From the NCBI GenBank assembly GCA_963669155.1, contig OZ022586.1:21942392-22006391 (forward strand): a stretch of DNA of 64,000 nucleotides. The letters run 5' to 3'. This DNA is from Arbacia lixula. Taxonomy: Eukaryota > Echinodermata > Echinoidea > Arbacioida > Arbaciidae. Below, piece after piece: positions 39,797-52,722 of the stretch. The first letter of the stretch is position 1; each line of letters begins with the position of its first letter. The notes below the pieces were generated by a model. That model was not told the origin of the DNA. It saw only the letters and a program-made list of their open reading frames with translations, and did no database searches. The position numbers and the translations under genes were made by a program.

Positions 39797-40316
39797 GGGG
39801 TGATAGTGTAGTGGAAATCTGAAAGAGGAGGTGGGGTGGGTGGAGCAGAAAAATAAATTAGAGGAATTAGTTCTGAAACAGCGTCCACCAAATTTTGTAT
39901 TATTACAAGACTTTATAAGTTAGTGAAATAGACACATAATCTTTAGTTAAAATGTTCATTATACTCGTTTGTTTGTTAGGGGAGAATATTTTGTTGATTG
40001 CGGGGATTGGAAAAATAGAAATTATATCAAAAAGGGTAATTCTTAAATGTCCTTTCTTAGTGCCACTGTCATATTTCCTATTAATATCTCTGATCTCGAT
40101 ATTGAATGTTACATTGTGCAGTCACGGAACATGAACCTGCTTTGCCGCTATTCAGTAAAAACAATAATAAACGGGTCCTCACCACAGAGATGAACAAGAC
40201 CAAACAGGTTTAGGTATCGCGTATTGTGCACATTATGTTATCACTCCATATTATCCTGTTGCTATCTTGAGTTTTCTGCTCTCTAAGCAACTCCTGTCTT
40301 ATCAAACTTCTGTATA

Positions 40317-40538
40317 GAGTATCGAAGTGTGACGTTGTGTGAGTAAATTATTAAGACAACTGGTTCTAAGCTATGTGGATTGAGCAAACAACCGTGATCA
40401 CAGCAGGATCTCTCGATGACAGTGCCCGACACTAGCCCGAGAGCCAATGTCGTACCAGTGTAACGCTCACTTGAGTGATGTTGTTTAGAACCTGAATCCT
40501 GCATAACAATTAACATGACGATACCACTTTGGTACGCT
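40317..40538. mobile_element. Small MITE, same family, 5' of R3
   Basis: Inverted relative to 9247 and 30234. Contains the complement of the AGTGTCGGGCA and CCAGTTGTC segments. Homologous copies lie 5' of R1, R2 and R4, so this insertion predates the gene duplications. Confidence 0.6.
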
Positions 40539-40892
40539 ATAGGTGTGTTCTGTTCTAGTCTGAAGGGATTATGCCGTTCAGCTACGTAAGAATGAATAGG
40601 CCCCCTTCCTTGTAATTTTGACGGAAGGTAGCAAGTTACCGTCCCATGGAAAGAAAAATATATGACATAAGCGGGATATGGAATGATCAATTGATCAAGG
40701 CTGCATTATACCGATACGATTATAACGATACCGATAATACTGTAAGAGGGCATCCGTCAAAAGAAGATGTACAGCCTTATTAATAATTTCTTTTTGAAAT
40801 ATCTCAAACAAGGACAATCCACAAAAACGTCATCAGAAACACATGCCCATACATAGACACACACTCACGCGCGCTCGCGCACAGTCGCACTA

Positions 40893-41012
<120 letters not shown>

Positions 41013-41059
41013 TTATATTATATCCAGCACGTAGAGCAGCGTAGAAAGTCATCTGACAG

Positions 41060-41941
41060 CCAAGGGGTTTGTAGGTTGGAGAGATCCTGGAAGCAACTTG
41101 TAGGGGACTTCCGCTCTGTGATCGAGCTCCGACTTCCGCTTCTTAAAGGTCACGTGATGCAAGCACGGAGTATCGTGGATCGCGACGTCCATTTCTCTAG
41201 TAATCTTGGTCACGTCGATGCACCTATACGTTACTTCATTAGACAAGTTTGGTTATTGTTTGTAAATATTGTGCATATCGCTCAAACAATACCATGAGCA
41301 CTAACGCTTTACTAATCGAGTTTAGTCGTAAACATTTTCAGATGTATTTTTAAATATACAACATTTAAAATTGTACCAATGTAAATGCAAAAGCAAACAT
41401 CAAAGTCGCAATAATTAAACTGGGATCATGTAACATTAAACATATTAAAGGAAACATGTAACATGATAACAAGTAAAGCAAAAGATAGAGTGATATAACA
41501 ACACACAAACATAGTCCCAATATTAGTCAATTGGATGATGCTAAAATAAAGAAAACAGTGTAACAGGTGCAACACTAGAGGTAGTGCTCTCTCATTATTA
41601 GTGATAACATGTATGATACACAGCGGCCAAAGTCAGCGCGTCCCTTCAATCCGTTTTCTGTTTTTGGATTTGAACATGGTTGTCTATTTGGACTAGAACT
41701 TGTTGGACTGCGATGGAGGGACTGAAATAGAATGTCGTAATTAGATAATAACTTCCTGGCCAGGGCTGATGAGATCAGAGGTTTGGCAAAGTTGGTCAGA
41801 ATAGCAGTTGTATGTATCATTTTCACATCACGTGATAAGCTTCCCATTCCCGTTTGTTTTTACTATCTAATTTTGATCATATTGTTAGTCAAGTATTATT
41901 TCATAATGCCTGTCTGTCTGTCTGGCTGCCTGCCTTCGTCA

Positions 41942-41990
<49 letters not shown>

Positions 41991-44900
41991 TCACTCTCTC
42001 GTCGTTTTTCTTTCTGTCTGTATTACGTTTTTTGTGCCAGATAAACTTTTGGACTATGAGATTTGTGTGTTATAACCTGTGTAAAAAAGTGGGAGTTGCG
42101 CCTAAAGTGTTAAAGGTGTACCCCGTCTCCCCCTCATGCAGCAGACGACCGACCAACCTGATTCCCGCCATCATCTACGACCAGTCCATCTAATACCATG
42201 ACGTCATCGAGCAATGCCTGACCGAATCAGCCTGATCAGCGGACACTACTCATCGGCCTACCACCAGAGGGCGTTCTCTCTCGTCAGTCGAGTGGACTTC
42301 AGCGACTCGGTCATGTTTCATGGTGAGTTACCGCCCACCCCCCCCCCCCCTCCACCCATGCACATACACAAAACCTCTTAACTTTTTCCTTAATACATGT
42401 AGTATTTATTTGTACATTCTCACCATAGAAACATTCATAGAATATTTCAAGAAAGAAACACAAAACAAATAGAACAAAAGCAAGAACACAAAGAGGAAGG
42501 TGACAAAATCATGAAGAAACCGAAGGAGAGAATAACTCTGGAAAAGGAGAGAGAAGGAGAGAAAACAGATCAGACTGGGAAAACGAACACCTAACACAGT
42601 CGGCTATCATTCAGAGAACATCATAAAGTGGGGGAAAATTAATGTTATGGGTCCATGACGGCAGCATGACTTCGAGGTTCTGTACACTTGTAGTACTGGT
42701 CCTCCTCCAACCTCAGTAGAACCCTTGCCACATTCCGAAACATTTGTGACGTATGATTTCCTCCTTGCTCCTTGACTTGTTGGCCTAGCGCCTGGCCGTG
42801 CCTTGGCCTCGGGTCTTGGCACCCGTTCAAGGCGTACCACCAGCATGACCAGCGAAAGATCATGGAATTCAACTTTAGCAACACACTTCTTGATTTTATG
42901 GAAACACAGCACGCTTTCTATAATCACGATAATTGTGGAATGAGAACTGCAAGACCACTGACTATATAATTTGTTCATATTTTATACATTTTTAGCCTCC
43001 TCATTTTTCCTCGTCATATGATCTCCTTTTTTGATTTCCTAATTGAATAGGAAGTCACCGACAAAATGTTCACATAGATAACTTCGTATGATGTTCTCAA
43101 GTGTTTACCAAATTATGTTTCGCCCTAATGCCTTTTTTGTTCACCATATTTACTTGAAATTTATATTGATATGTATCTTTTATTTCGAAAATAAAACAAT
43201 TTAAAGGTTAGGGGTAATAGAGTTTACGATTATATGTTGTTGTAATCATGACAGAGGCGTGTTGCCGTTGTCTTCAGGTTTCGTTTGATTAAAGAAACGA
43301 TCAAGTTTGGGTACCATGGTAATGGCACCATGATACTTTATTGATTACGGGTCAGCCATTTCTTTATTTCTATTACTTTATTTCTAGTATCGCAGGACTT
43401 ACCTTTAACAAAGTCACATCATTTTGTTATCCGCTTGCCCAACAAAGCAACACGCGCCATGTTGCTCCCTATTGAAACCGAGTTGGCCAAATTCTGAGTA
43501 TTAATGACTCTGTGCATAATGACTTTATACCGCCCTCTACTGCTACACATGTTGATTTGATATCTAAACGTAACACGAAAACAAGGGAGAACGTAACAAT
43601 GCCCAGCTACCCATCTCGACTGTAGGTTCGGCCATGTTGGCAGTGGCTTCCCCTTCAATTCCTGCCTCTATTATTAATGTTTCCATTTATACTCGCGACA
43701 TCGGCACCATGCCAACTCTTAAAGGCAAAGGGTGTACTTGTAATGGTTACAATCACAGCTGAACGTATATGGGACTATTGTCGCCATCTCTGTGTCCAGA
43801 TTACGTTTCATGTCAACAGGTTTATGATTTCGATATGATCCGTTCCAGAAAACGAATATGAAGATGAACCATGTTAATAAAAGAATGAAGTCGAGACGGT
43901 TTTCATCATCCAGAATTAGAGTACATAGCGCGCTATAAAAGCTAAGTACAACGAGTTGAGTCGAGTTCCGCAAAGCGCTATGTACTCGTATTTGGGCTTT
44001 AGAACCTAGACTGGGAAGAATGGCACGCGATGTATTACCGTCCCATCGTATCTATTGTAGTGCTACCTATTTGCTTTAAGAGTGGTTGGGAGTGGTGGTG
44101 GGTGTGCGGGCGTGCGGGGTGCACAGGCGGGGGGGGGGGGGGGGGAAGGTCGGTAGAGGGGATGATGCGTGCTGCACATTAATGTAGATTGGTGCTCATG
44201 AGTAACAGTTCGGATAAAATGACTAATCCTATTAGTGTTTCTCCGCTAGACAAGGTCTTACCCTACGTAACGTATGTGTATTAGACGTGCAACACTGCCT
44301 AAATGGCGCATAAAGTGCTAATTTTCCTATTTGGATAATTACGTGAAATTGATTTGAGCGCGCGTGTGTGGTCTATATTATACACGTGTATTAGAGAGAG
44401 GGTGGTGGTGGGGGGGGGGGGGGTCATTGCCCCTTCTTGTGCTCTCTTGCCTGTGGCTACGCCCTACTGCTCTGGCAGCAGTCACAGAACTGTCAGTATC
44501 GTGTGCAATCTGACCTGATCAAGACGCCTTTGATTGAAGTGATGACTGACATATGCGCATTATGAATAGACAAAGAGGTCGTGATGATTCGTGATGTCAT
44601 CCATCCGATGTGAACATCTCTCGCCTCCATAATGGACTGTGTCCTTATTATCAAAGAAGAGTTAACCCTAAACATTAATTAATTGGCATTTATTGACAGA
44701 CAATTTTTTAATACAGATACAAATATCGTTCTTCTTGTCTTCCTTGTCCCCTATCATTGTGTTTGTGCTCCAGGGACACACATTTGATAAACCAGTATTT
44801 GTTTTGACAGTATTAAACGAATACAACTAGAAGATATGAAAGGAACGCTCAAAACAACAAATTTTAGCATACGAATAATTGATTGATTGATTGATTGATT

Positions 44901-46920
44901 CATTTATTTTAATTTCCTTCAAAATAAAACAATATCTAAATGCATAGTATGCAAAGGAATGAAAATAAACCATTCATGCAACAAGCACACGTATTTGTCA
45001 TTGAGAAGTTTCTGGCAACGTTTCTGTTCTGTTCCCATTCCTACCTTTCCTCCATCCCAACCTCTTATTTAAAGTTTATGAAGGCTTTGCGACGTTTTCG
45101 TCAAGGTTTCTATCCTAATCAAACTGTTCAACCCTTCTACCCTCACCTTCTATCCACACCCTTTCTCTGCAGCCGACCTCTCCCAGCTCTTCCCGTGGAT
45201 GCTGGCCATCTTCACGGTGCTGGGCCTCATCGCCTGCTGCGCCTGGTTCTACAAGTGCCTCAAGAAATGCAACGACCGCTGTTCACTCCTCCGCACTCAG
45301 CATAGCCTCGCTAACCAGTCTCCCTCCCGCCCTGACCCGCATGATTTCTACCAGGTGGGTGCGTACCGCAGTGTCCGGCCACCCCCGCCATCATCCGTCC
45401 ACCATCAGCTGGCTTCTTCGTCCATGTCTACGCCGCTGGTTTCAACCATGCGGGAGAGCTACGCCTACCGCGGACCGTTTGCTCTCAAGACGAATTTCTC
45501 ACCGTATACGCACCTACCACCGCCGCCGACCTATGACGAAGCTATGGCTGCGCCACCGAGGCCGCCCCCGGCCGTTCCCCCAGCCGTAGCGGCTCCGTCA
45601 CAGTATGTCATCTCGGTCGGGGATATGGCGGACACGAGAGAGATGACGGTTTTTGGAAGTCCTCATGAACATATTCCGATCGATAACGGCGAGATCGGTG
45701 AGGGTGAGATGCACGATGACAGGGCGCAGCTGACCGAAGACTCGAATGGACATGCCGAAAGAATTCCTGACATTGTATGATCGATCGGATCTTTAAAATA
45801 CGAACTTCGATGATTATGATGATAGGTGAAATCCTCCTGATCATTGAACTGATACGTTGACTTAAAGAAACAAAGTTAGTCCACTCTAATGAAAAACTTT
45901 GTCGATAAAACCAAAAACATATCATGCATATTATTGATGGATGAAAAAAAGCTCGAGTAAAATTGGACAAGAACAACAATAGTTTTGTTTGTTTGGAATA
46001 CCTGCCTGGTAGGAGGCTGTGATGCCGAAGTTCAGCCCGGCCCTCTATTCCTTGTGTGTGCAAATGTCAATCATTGTCATATTTGTCGAATCTGATATTT
46101 TATTCAAACTGTTTTATGTGATAATTGGAGAGTAACCCTATATGTTAATGATTTAAATCTAATAGAACTCACGTTTTGCATGTCCCAACGTGGATTTGAA
46201 GTGCTGTACCGACAACATAATCTCGCATTTGACTTCATACACGCTTGCCAACTTAGGGAATGATCAAACGGTAATAACATTATATCTTGCCCTATTTTGC
46301 CCAACCTTTCTCTGATTTCTTTTCGTGTTTTATACATTATTTAAAAGCAACATATTTTCACTGTGAACATGGTGAATGTACAGTCCGAACAGTAAATTGT
46401 ATGGAAGTTGTGCTGCTTAAAATCTCAGCGGAAAAAAAGCCAGCCCGAATATCAAATATATATTTGTATGCATAATATGCTGGCTCAGTGCAGAACGGTT
46501 TAATCCGGTTATCAGCATAGAGAGCCACATATATTTCGTACACATTATTTACAACATTGGAGATGTTTGGTGGAAATGGCATGCGAATGAAAATATTTGT
46601 ATCGTGGAATTTAATGACTAGAAATAATAAGTGATTTGATAAAAATCATTATTATAAATTGAGTATGACATTGATCATGTTGGATGTCAAGTGCTCTTAT
46701 ATTAAATGCATGTAAAGTAATGTAAAAATGTGTAATCTGTTGTCTTTTTGGCACTAATTTGATGAGATAATGACGTTCGTCTCTATTCCATGATATGTGT
46801 TGCCAAAGCAGTACATTTACTTGCGATGTCGACATGAACATCACAATGCGCTCAGTGGATATAAGCAGTCCGCCCTCACGCGACGTATGTTAGTTAGTTG
46901 TAATACCGTCCCCAATATGT
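41060..46920. repeat. P2-containing half of the duplicated unit
   Basis: Partner of 22430-29340. It lacks the TTAA MITE and the 500-base tandem duplication found in the P1 half. Confidence 0.75.
42214..45780 (+). CDS. P2: paralogue of P1, PPxY membrane protein
   Basis: Two exons, 42214-42322 and 45173-45780, have exactly the same lengths and phases as in P1 and give 238 residues. In the long exon I count about 12 synonymous differences from P1 but only two amino-acid changes (Pro to Ala and Pro to Gln, both after the PPxY motif); the first exon differs by one Arg to Ser. This pattern indicates purifying selection on both copies and supports the reading frame. The helix, juxtamembrane cysteines and PPTY are unchanged. 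The intron is homologous to that of P1 but lacks the TTAA-flanked 500-base insertion. Confidence 0.75.
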
Positions 46921-46925
46921 TATTA

Positions 46926-47097
46926 AGCAAATAATCAACGTCGGTGAAGGTAATGGGACGAAATATCACTTCCGAGGCGATCTGGATGTAGCTATCTTTT
47001 CGAATCTTTTAGCTGAGGAAAGATAGCGTATACATTCAGATCGCCGAGGAAGTGATAGTTCGTCTCATTGCCTGAAACCAAAAGTTGATTATTTGCT
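46926..47097. mobile_element. 172-base hairpin MITE with TTA flanks
   Basis: Nearly the whole element is one inverted repeat: the arms start AGCAAATAATCAAC and include GGCGATCTG with its complement. Flanking TTA (46923-46925 and 47098-47100) suggests PIF/Harbinger type. It would fold into a long RNA hairpin. Confidence 0.7.
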
Positions 47098-47100
47098 TTA

Positions 47101-48797
47101 TATTCCACATCTGATACCAACAATCTATAAAATAAATGACAATTTAACGTACAAAAGCATTCGTGTCGGTGCGGCTACATCACGCGACGCTCCGAAACCC
47201 GGAAGCAAATTGACTTTCTGCACGTTGCCTATATAGACTCTACAAATTCCAACGAACACTATGACATGGTGATGCTAATTTGTAAGATTTTGACGGAAAA
47301 GCAAGAAGTAATCGAAATTCTCTTACCTGTGCAGTATCGGTGAGAACATAGATCCTCCGAGAATACTCTTCATAAGTGTAATAAATTACAGGCAAGTGAA
47401 ATTCTAGGTCAATTTTGGTACGAGGTGGTAGAGAATTGCACACTTGCTTTGGTGAAATACTGTGTGGGGGAAATGGAAGGCTTGCATTGCTTTGTACGTA
47501 CGCGCGCGGCGCAGCGCGCTATAACCAAAAATTTTAATTTCCGCGCGCGCACCGCGGTGTCGTCTGCGCCGATAGTCCGAGCTGCGCACTTTTATTTCGC
47601 GCGTACTCAAAATATTGATCACGCGTTAGGACTGTGAGGAGTGAAGAGATCAGCGAGACCAAAAAGTACTATCACCTACAGTGTAACGAACTTTTCTGCT
47701 CAGGTGATCAGATGGGAAAAACTTCGCTTCATCACGTGATCAACTCTTGACCAATCATATAGCAACATTCTTAGTATGTGGAATATAAACCTACATAGCC
47801 AAAGACAAATGGTTTTGTTTGAGTGTGTATAATTTGAAACGTGGCAGTGTGGCATGACATGATAATGGTGCGCTGTTGGGCGTCATCATGAATTTTACTT
47901 GAGCGAGAAAGAAGTCAGGAATAAAAAGTAGAGAGAGACGAAGAGAGTGTATGTTTGTATTGGGAGAGGAGACAGAGACAAACGGACAGACAAACAGACA
48001 AAACAAGAGTAAGAGAGAGAGAGAAAGAGAGAAAGAGAGAGAGAGAGAGAATTCAGCGGCTAGCTACATGTCTCAACGCCTTGCCTCGCTCTAATTTACA
48101 CGCAGACTCAATGATATCAACCGTCTCAACACATGTGTCTGTGCTATAAGACTAGAGGCTGCCTTGACAAATGTGTCGAGAAGCCTGTACAAACATAATG
48201 GGAGGTATTTATAGACAGTAAATGTACATGAATCAAGAAAGTGATAGTATAAACACACCAATTAAAGTATTCAACACGAAGCTTGTTTGTTTTTCTATTA
48301 TAGTTCAATAATCTAGTCAATAGTGATGTTAAACATTGTATCTTGCCAAATATGTCAACTATGATATCCAGGCTCGACTAGCACTCATGCTATTTTTGTT
48401 TTGGGGGTACCTGTTAGCACCATATGATTGGAAAAGTATAAATATGTTGACATAATATATCGCATGTCGATATACTACATCATGATGGGAGTTCATTGGC
48501 TGTTTTCATGGTCACGTGATGGTAGCTGCAATTGATGGTGTCCGTTTATGAGCTTAACCCTTTGTGCACCTGACGAAATCAATCCCTATTGGATTTGTGT
48601 GTTTAAACAAATAAGATATGATTATGGGCTAAAGACCAAGTAATATCAGATGTTATTTGCATGAGACTCCCATGCCCTAACAGAGGAAGGAGACCTCTGA
48701 ACTATATGGATTGTGTGACACTGGGGACTTGCAGACATTTGAGATTGATAAAAAACCATGGCGTTGCATTGTGAACTCAATCTCGGATGCGTCCGCT

Positions 48798-48850
<53 letters not shown>

Positions 48851-49380
48851 CTAGTAGTAGTAGTAGTAGTAGTCATGGTAGTAGTAGTAGTATGATTATG
48901 AGTGGGAAGCTGCTGAAGTGAAAACATATTTTTTTTTGGTCTGGTGTTACTTACTTGTATCATAAGCATTGTTTACGATGATAGTGACAATTCGACTATT
49001 TAAGACAGGATTGCCCATTTGCATAAGTCACAACTCTGCAGTATACCCTAACGATAAGGTAAATGATATCTCAAAGTCATAGCTTCACGAATTGGTATCT
49101 CTGAAATCAACATTGCAACCCTAAATCAACATGTTACATTGGGCAAGAATGGAACATGTACCTGATTTGCAGCCCGTTGTTCAATGAAAATGATATAAAG
49201 TGGTCCCTTCTACGAAGCTAAACACGACTAAAACGGTTTGATATTTCATTTATTTGTACATCAAATATTTCCACTGTATCTTTCAATGTTTTATCTTTGG
49301 TTTTCTTTTTTCTAAGCTACCCCTGCTTAACCAAGCTACTTTATGCAGAGGTATGTGTGAGTTCATAGCGTGTATTCTGT
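47101..49380. other. Spacer between P2 and R4: no gene seen
   Basis: Contains a CpG-dense patch (about 47490-47640), a GA tract (48016-48050) and the AGT microsatellite. From about 49380 it matches the receptor 3' flank. Confidence 0.5.
48799..48895. repeat. (AGT)n microsatellite
   Basis: Trinucleotide repeat with two interruptions, between P2 and R4. Confidence 0.9.
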
Positions 49381-50393
49381 TCTAGTCTGAATAGATCATG
49401 CCATGCAGCTACATAAGAATGAATAAGCTGCTCTCCATTATATTCTGCAAGAAAGTATCAGGTATGATAAAACCAAAATACAGACACATCGAGAGTAAAC
49501 AAATGAGCAAAGGGGAGATATGGAACTATCTCGGCTGCATCATACTCCCATGCTTGCAAGAGGGCGTTTGTCATATTCAGAAGTGCAGCCTCATTAATCC
49601 CTGTTAATTACTTACTTTCAACAATCTCAGGCAAGAACAATCCACAAATAAGTCATCAGAAACACATGACCACATATACACACACTCACACAAGGAGTTT
49701 TTTTCTGTCTGCGTGTCATCTATAGCTTCTTGTTTCTTTATCATGTATATACAGACACTTCCCCCACCATGTCTAGATGTCAGTGTATCTCTCTCTACAT
49801 ATACCTCACCCCCCCCCCCCTCCCATCCTTATATCTCCATGTTCTCTTTACCCACTCCGCTCATTCTTCTTCTTTTTTTCTCTCTCTCTCTCTCTTTGAT
49901 AAACACCATTATAATAGACACATTTACTACTCAAAAAGTTCTTTATTTCCCTTTTCTCTTCTCTTGCGAAGTCCTTTATCAAATCAGTCAAGAATATGGT
50001 TTCATGGTTTTCCTACCGTAATGTTGTTATACATTCATGAAGCAGCAATGAACAATGGCAATACATCAGTTACTGTCTGTGGCTTATAAGAAATGTAATT
50101 TCAGAGAAAAGAAATACCACAAACTTGTAAAGTAGAATTTTACTGGAAGAAGGGTAACTTACGCTAAGCCGAATTTACATACACAGCATACTAGTATGCA
50201 CTATTCCTGCCACAAATATACATTTGTAAAATGACTTATAAACCTTTCATTTTGTCGTAATCTAAAAAAGTTATAGCAAAGAAATGTGAAAATCATTAAA
50301 AGTTACATTGTACATGCTTACATCTTAAACGAAACATAGATTCAGTACTCAGATATGTACATTATCACTATTGATATTTGTAGCTGAGGGTTC

Positions 50394-50500
50394 CTGCCAT
50401 ACCATCCTTGTCGTGGCTGTCGATCGCCTCTTTTCTCTTATCGGCATGGCGTCCAAGGTATTCATGACCTGTGGCGTACACTCCTGCACGCTATGTCACT
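50394..50500 (-). pseudogene. Relic of the YAMPDK tail exon, 3' of R4
   Basis: On the minus strand this aligns with the last third of the R2/R3 tail exon: it reads VQECTPQVMNTLDAMPIREK where R3 reads TQESTPPVMDALYAMPDKKK. The YAMP tyrosine codon has changed to Asp and the frame is lost further on. It sits at the position of the original tail relative to the shared 3' flank, about 200 bases beyond the stop of R4's own tail. It shows that the ancestor of R4 carried a YAMPDK tail. Confidence 0.75.
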
Positions 50501-50699
50501 TACTATGACCATTTTGGGCAATATTTATTTACGTTTGATCTGTTGCCGTAGCACGATATCAACTTATTGATATACACCTTTGGCTGCAAGAATTCTATTC
50601 AGGCTCCTACTCTTAAGCAAATCCGTCAGATGGGAAAATCAATATTCAAGAACCCTCTTGTATGAAAGAAAAAAAGGAGATACTTCTGAAACTTGTCAT

Positions 50700-51025
50700 T
50701 TACACGAAATCCTCATAGTCTTGCAGGTCCCCTTCAAGTTTTGCACGCTGTCTCATTGCTTTCTGCTGATTGGCCATTTGCTGATTGACGTAACATCCAC
50801 TGTCCATATCCGTCCTACCCACCGGTGATTGGCTAGGCGGATTAGGTGCTCCCTCTAACGGCAGCAGGTCTTGATATAGCGGGCCTCTGGTCTCAGGAGT
50901 GGCTGAGTGGAGCTTGATGTCCACGTCGGTGTAGGTGTCTCCCTCTGGCTTCACGCCCTCTAGCGGCTGCTTCTCCCTTAGACACCGACTGGGAGAGGGA
51001 TGGGTAGAAATATGGAAAGAGAGGG

Positions 51026-51061
<36 letters not shown>

Positions 51062-51072
51062 GGGCAGACAGC

Positions 51073-51115
<43 letters not shown>

Positions 51116-52634
51116 TAGACAGGAGATAATGCGCATTGAGCAGACAACACAAAAAGCATACGAGAGAAGGATTATGATATGTAGAACAAGAAAGAAAAAG
51201 TGGGAAAGTGGAGAAATAAGGTTTCTTATTTCCTTCATTTTGTATTTAATGCATGCTTAATAATCACATGAACATTGCCGGATGAATTATACAATAATTC
51301 ATTTATATCACTGGTTAATTATAATAATAAAATAATAATAAAATCATTAATAGAGCGCAGAAACTATATTTATATATTCTACTGCGCTACAAGAGCTTTT
51401 ATTTGCACTTCTACTACGTAATGCTGTATAATTTTAAATCATGGTCAGAAGTAGATTAGGTCTGTGTTTATAACAAATAGGTTTTCACCTTTGATTTAAA
51501 GCTGTCTAATGTTTTAGATTTCCTGATGTCTACAGGTAGTTTATTCCACAATCTAGGAGCTGCACAAAAGAATGATCGGTCACCTAGGGTTACTTTTGTT
51601 CTGATTTGGGGGACTTGCAACAACGATGTGTCTTGTGTACTGCGGAGATTATGACCATGAGTTTGACATTTAAAATGCAGTAATTCATTAATGTATCTAG
51701 AAGCCTGACCATTTGACGCTTTAAAGACTATCAACAACATCTTGAATTCAATTCTTTGGCGTACGGGCAGCCAGTGCAAGTCTCTTAACAATTACAATTA
51801 CATGATACATCACCCTAATATCTCTTTATCCCCCGAATAATGTATCTCGTTGATATTGCAATAAACAAAGACAGATACTCAGATGTATTCATGCGATCCT
51901 GCACATGGATCTAGTAATCTCTCTCATAGTACTGTACAGAAGAAGATCATTCTGACTCCCTCAGCAAGAGTTTAAAGTGCGAGTTATGTGGGCTCCTACC
52001 ATGATGTCACGTGACTCACCGGAGTTTTAGATGAAGAATAGTTAGGCTGATGCTGTATATGGCGAACATTAAGACAACTACTCCGAGACCAATGATGGGT
52101 CCTTAGATTGATAAGGAAAGAAAGTGAGAAGAAAGATGATGGATTTATGGGGATTTGAAAGTGATATGGACATAGACGGGACATATATATATATAAAGAG
52201 ATAAAAGAGAGAAAGGGAGTCCAAGATTCCAACGTAAGACTGATTTACACGACCCCTTTTTTCGACTATTATACAGAATCTTGGTGAAAGAAAACACATT
52301 TTCTTTTTCTCTTGTATACTATTAAGCCTATTCATTTTGTTGTGATTAAGATGATGATTTAAGTTCATATTATTTATCAAGCGTACAAAATGACCGAAAA
52401 AATACAACCCGGCATAGTTTAGCATAATTGTTTGATGCTTCAATCTAAGAGCTCAAACAATATATAATTAATGCATCGAAACATTAAATGACCGAAGATC
52501 ACATTATACAACCACCATTGGAAGGGGATTCACATAGCTGTGCTGGTTGGGTTGGAAAGGTGCTAGTCGTGGTATCTGTGACATGGCAGCATGAGTAAAA
52601 GTGGTTATTGTAAAAAAGCAGTCTAAATTCACGT

Positions 52635-52676
<42 letters not shown>

Positions 52677-52677
52677 G

Positions 52678-52722
<45 letters not shown>

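Noticed and set aside
39496-39891. Ser/Leu-rich minus-strand ORF
   Set aside because: It is a translation of the GA/CT microsatellite 5' of R3.
48646-48969. Thr-rich ORF
   Set aside because: It is a translation of the AGT microsatellite, with no splice context linking it to a receptor stalk.
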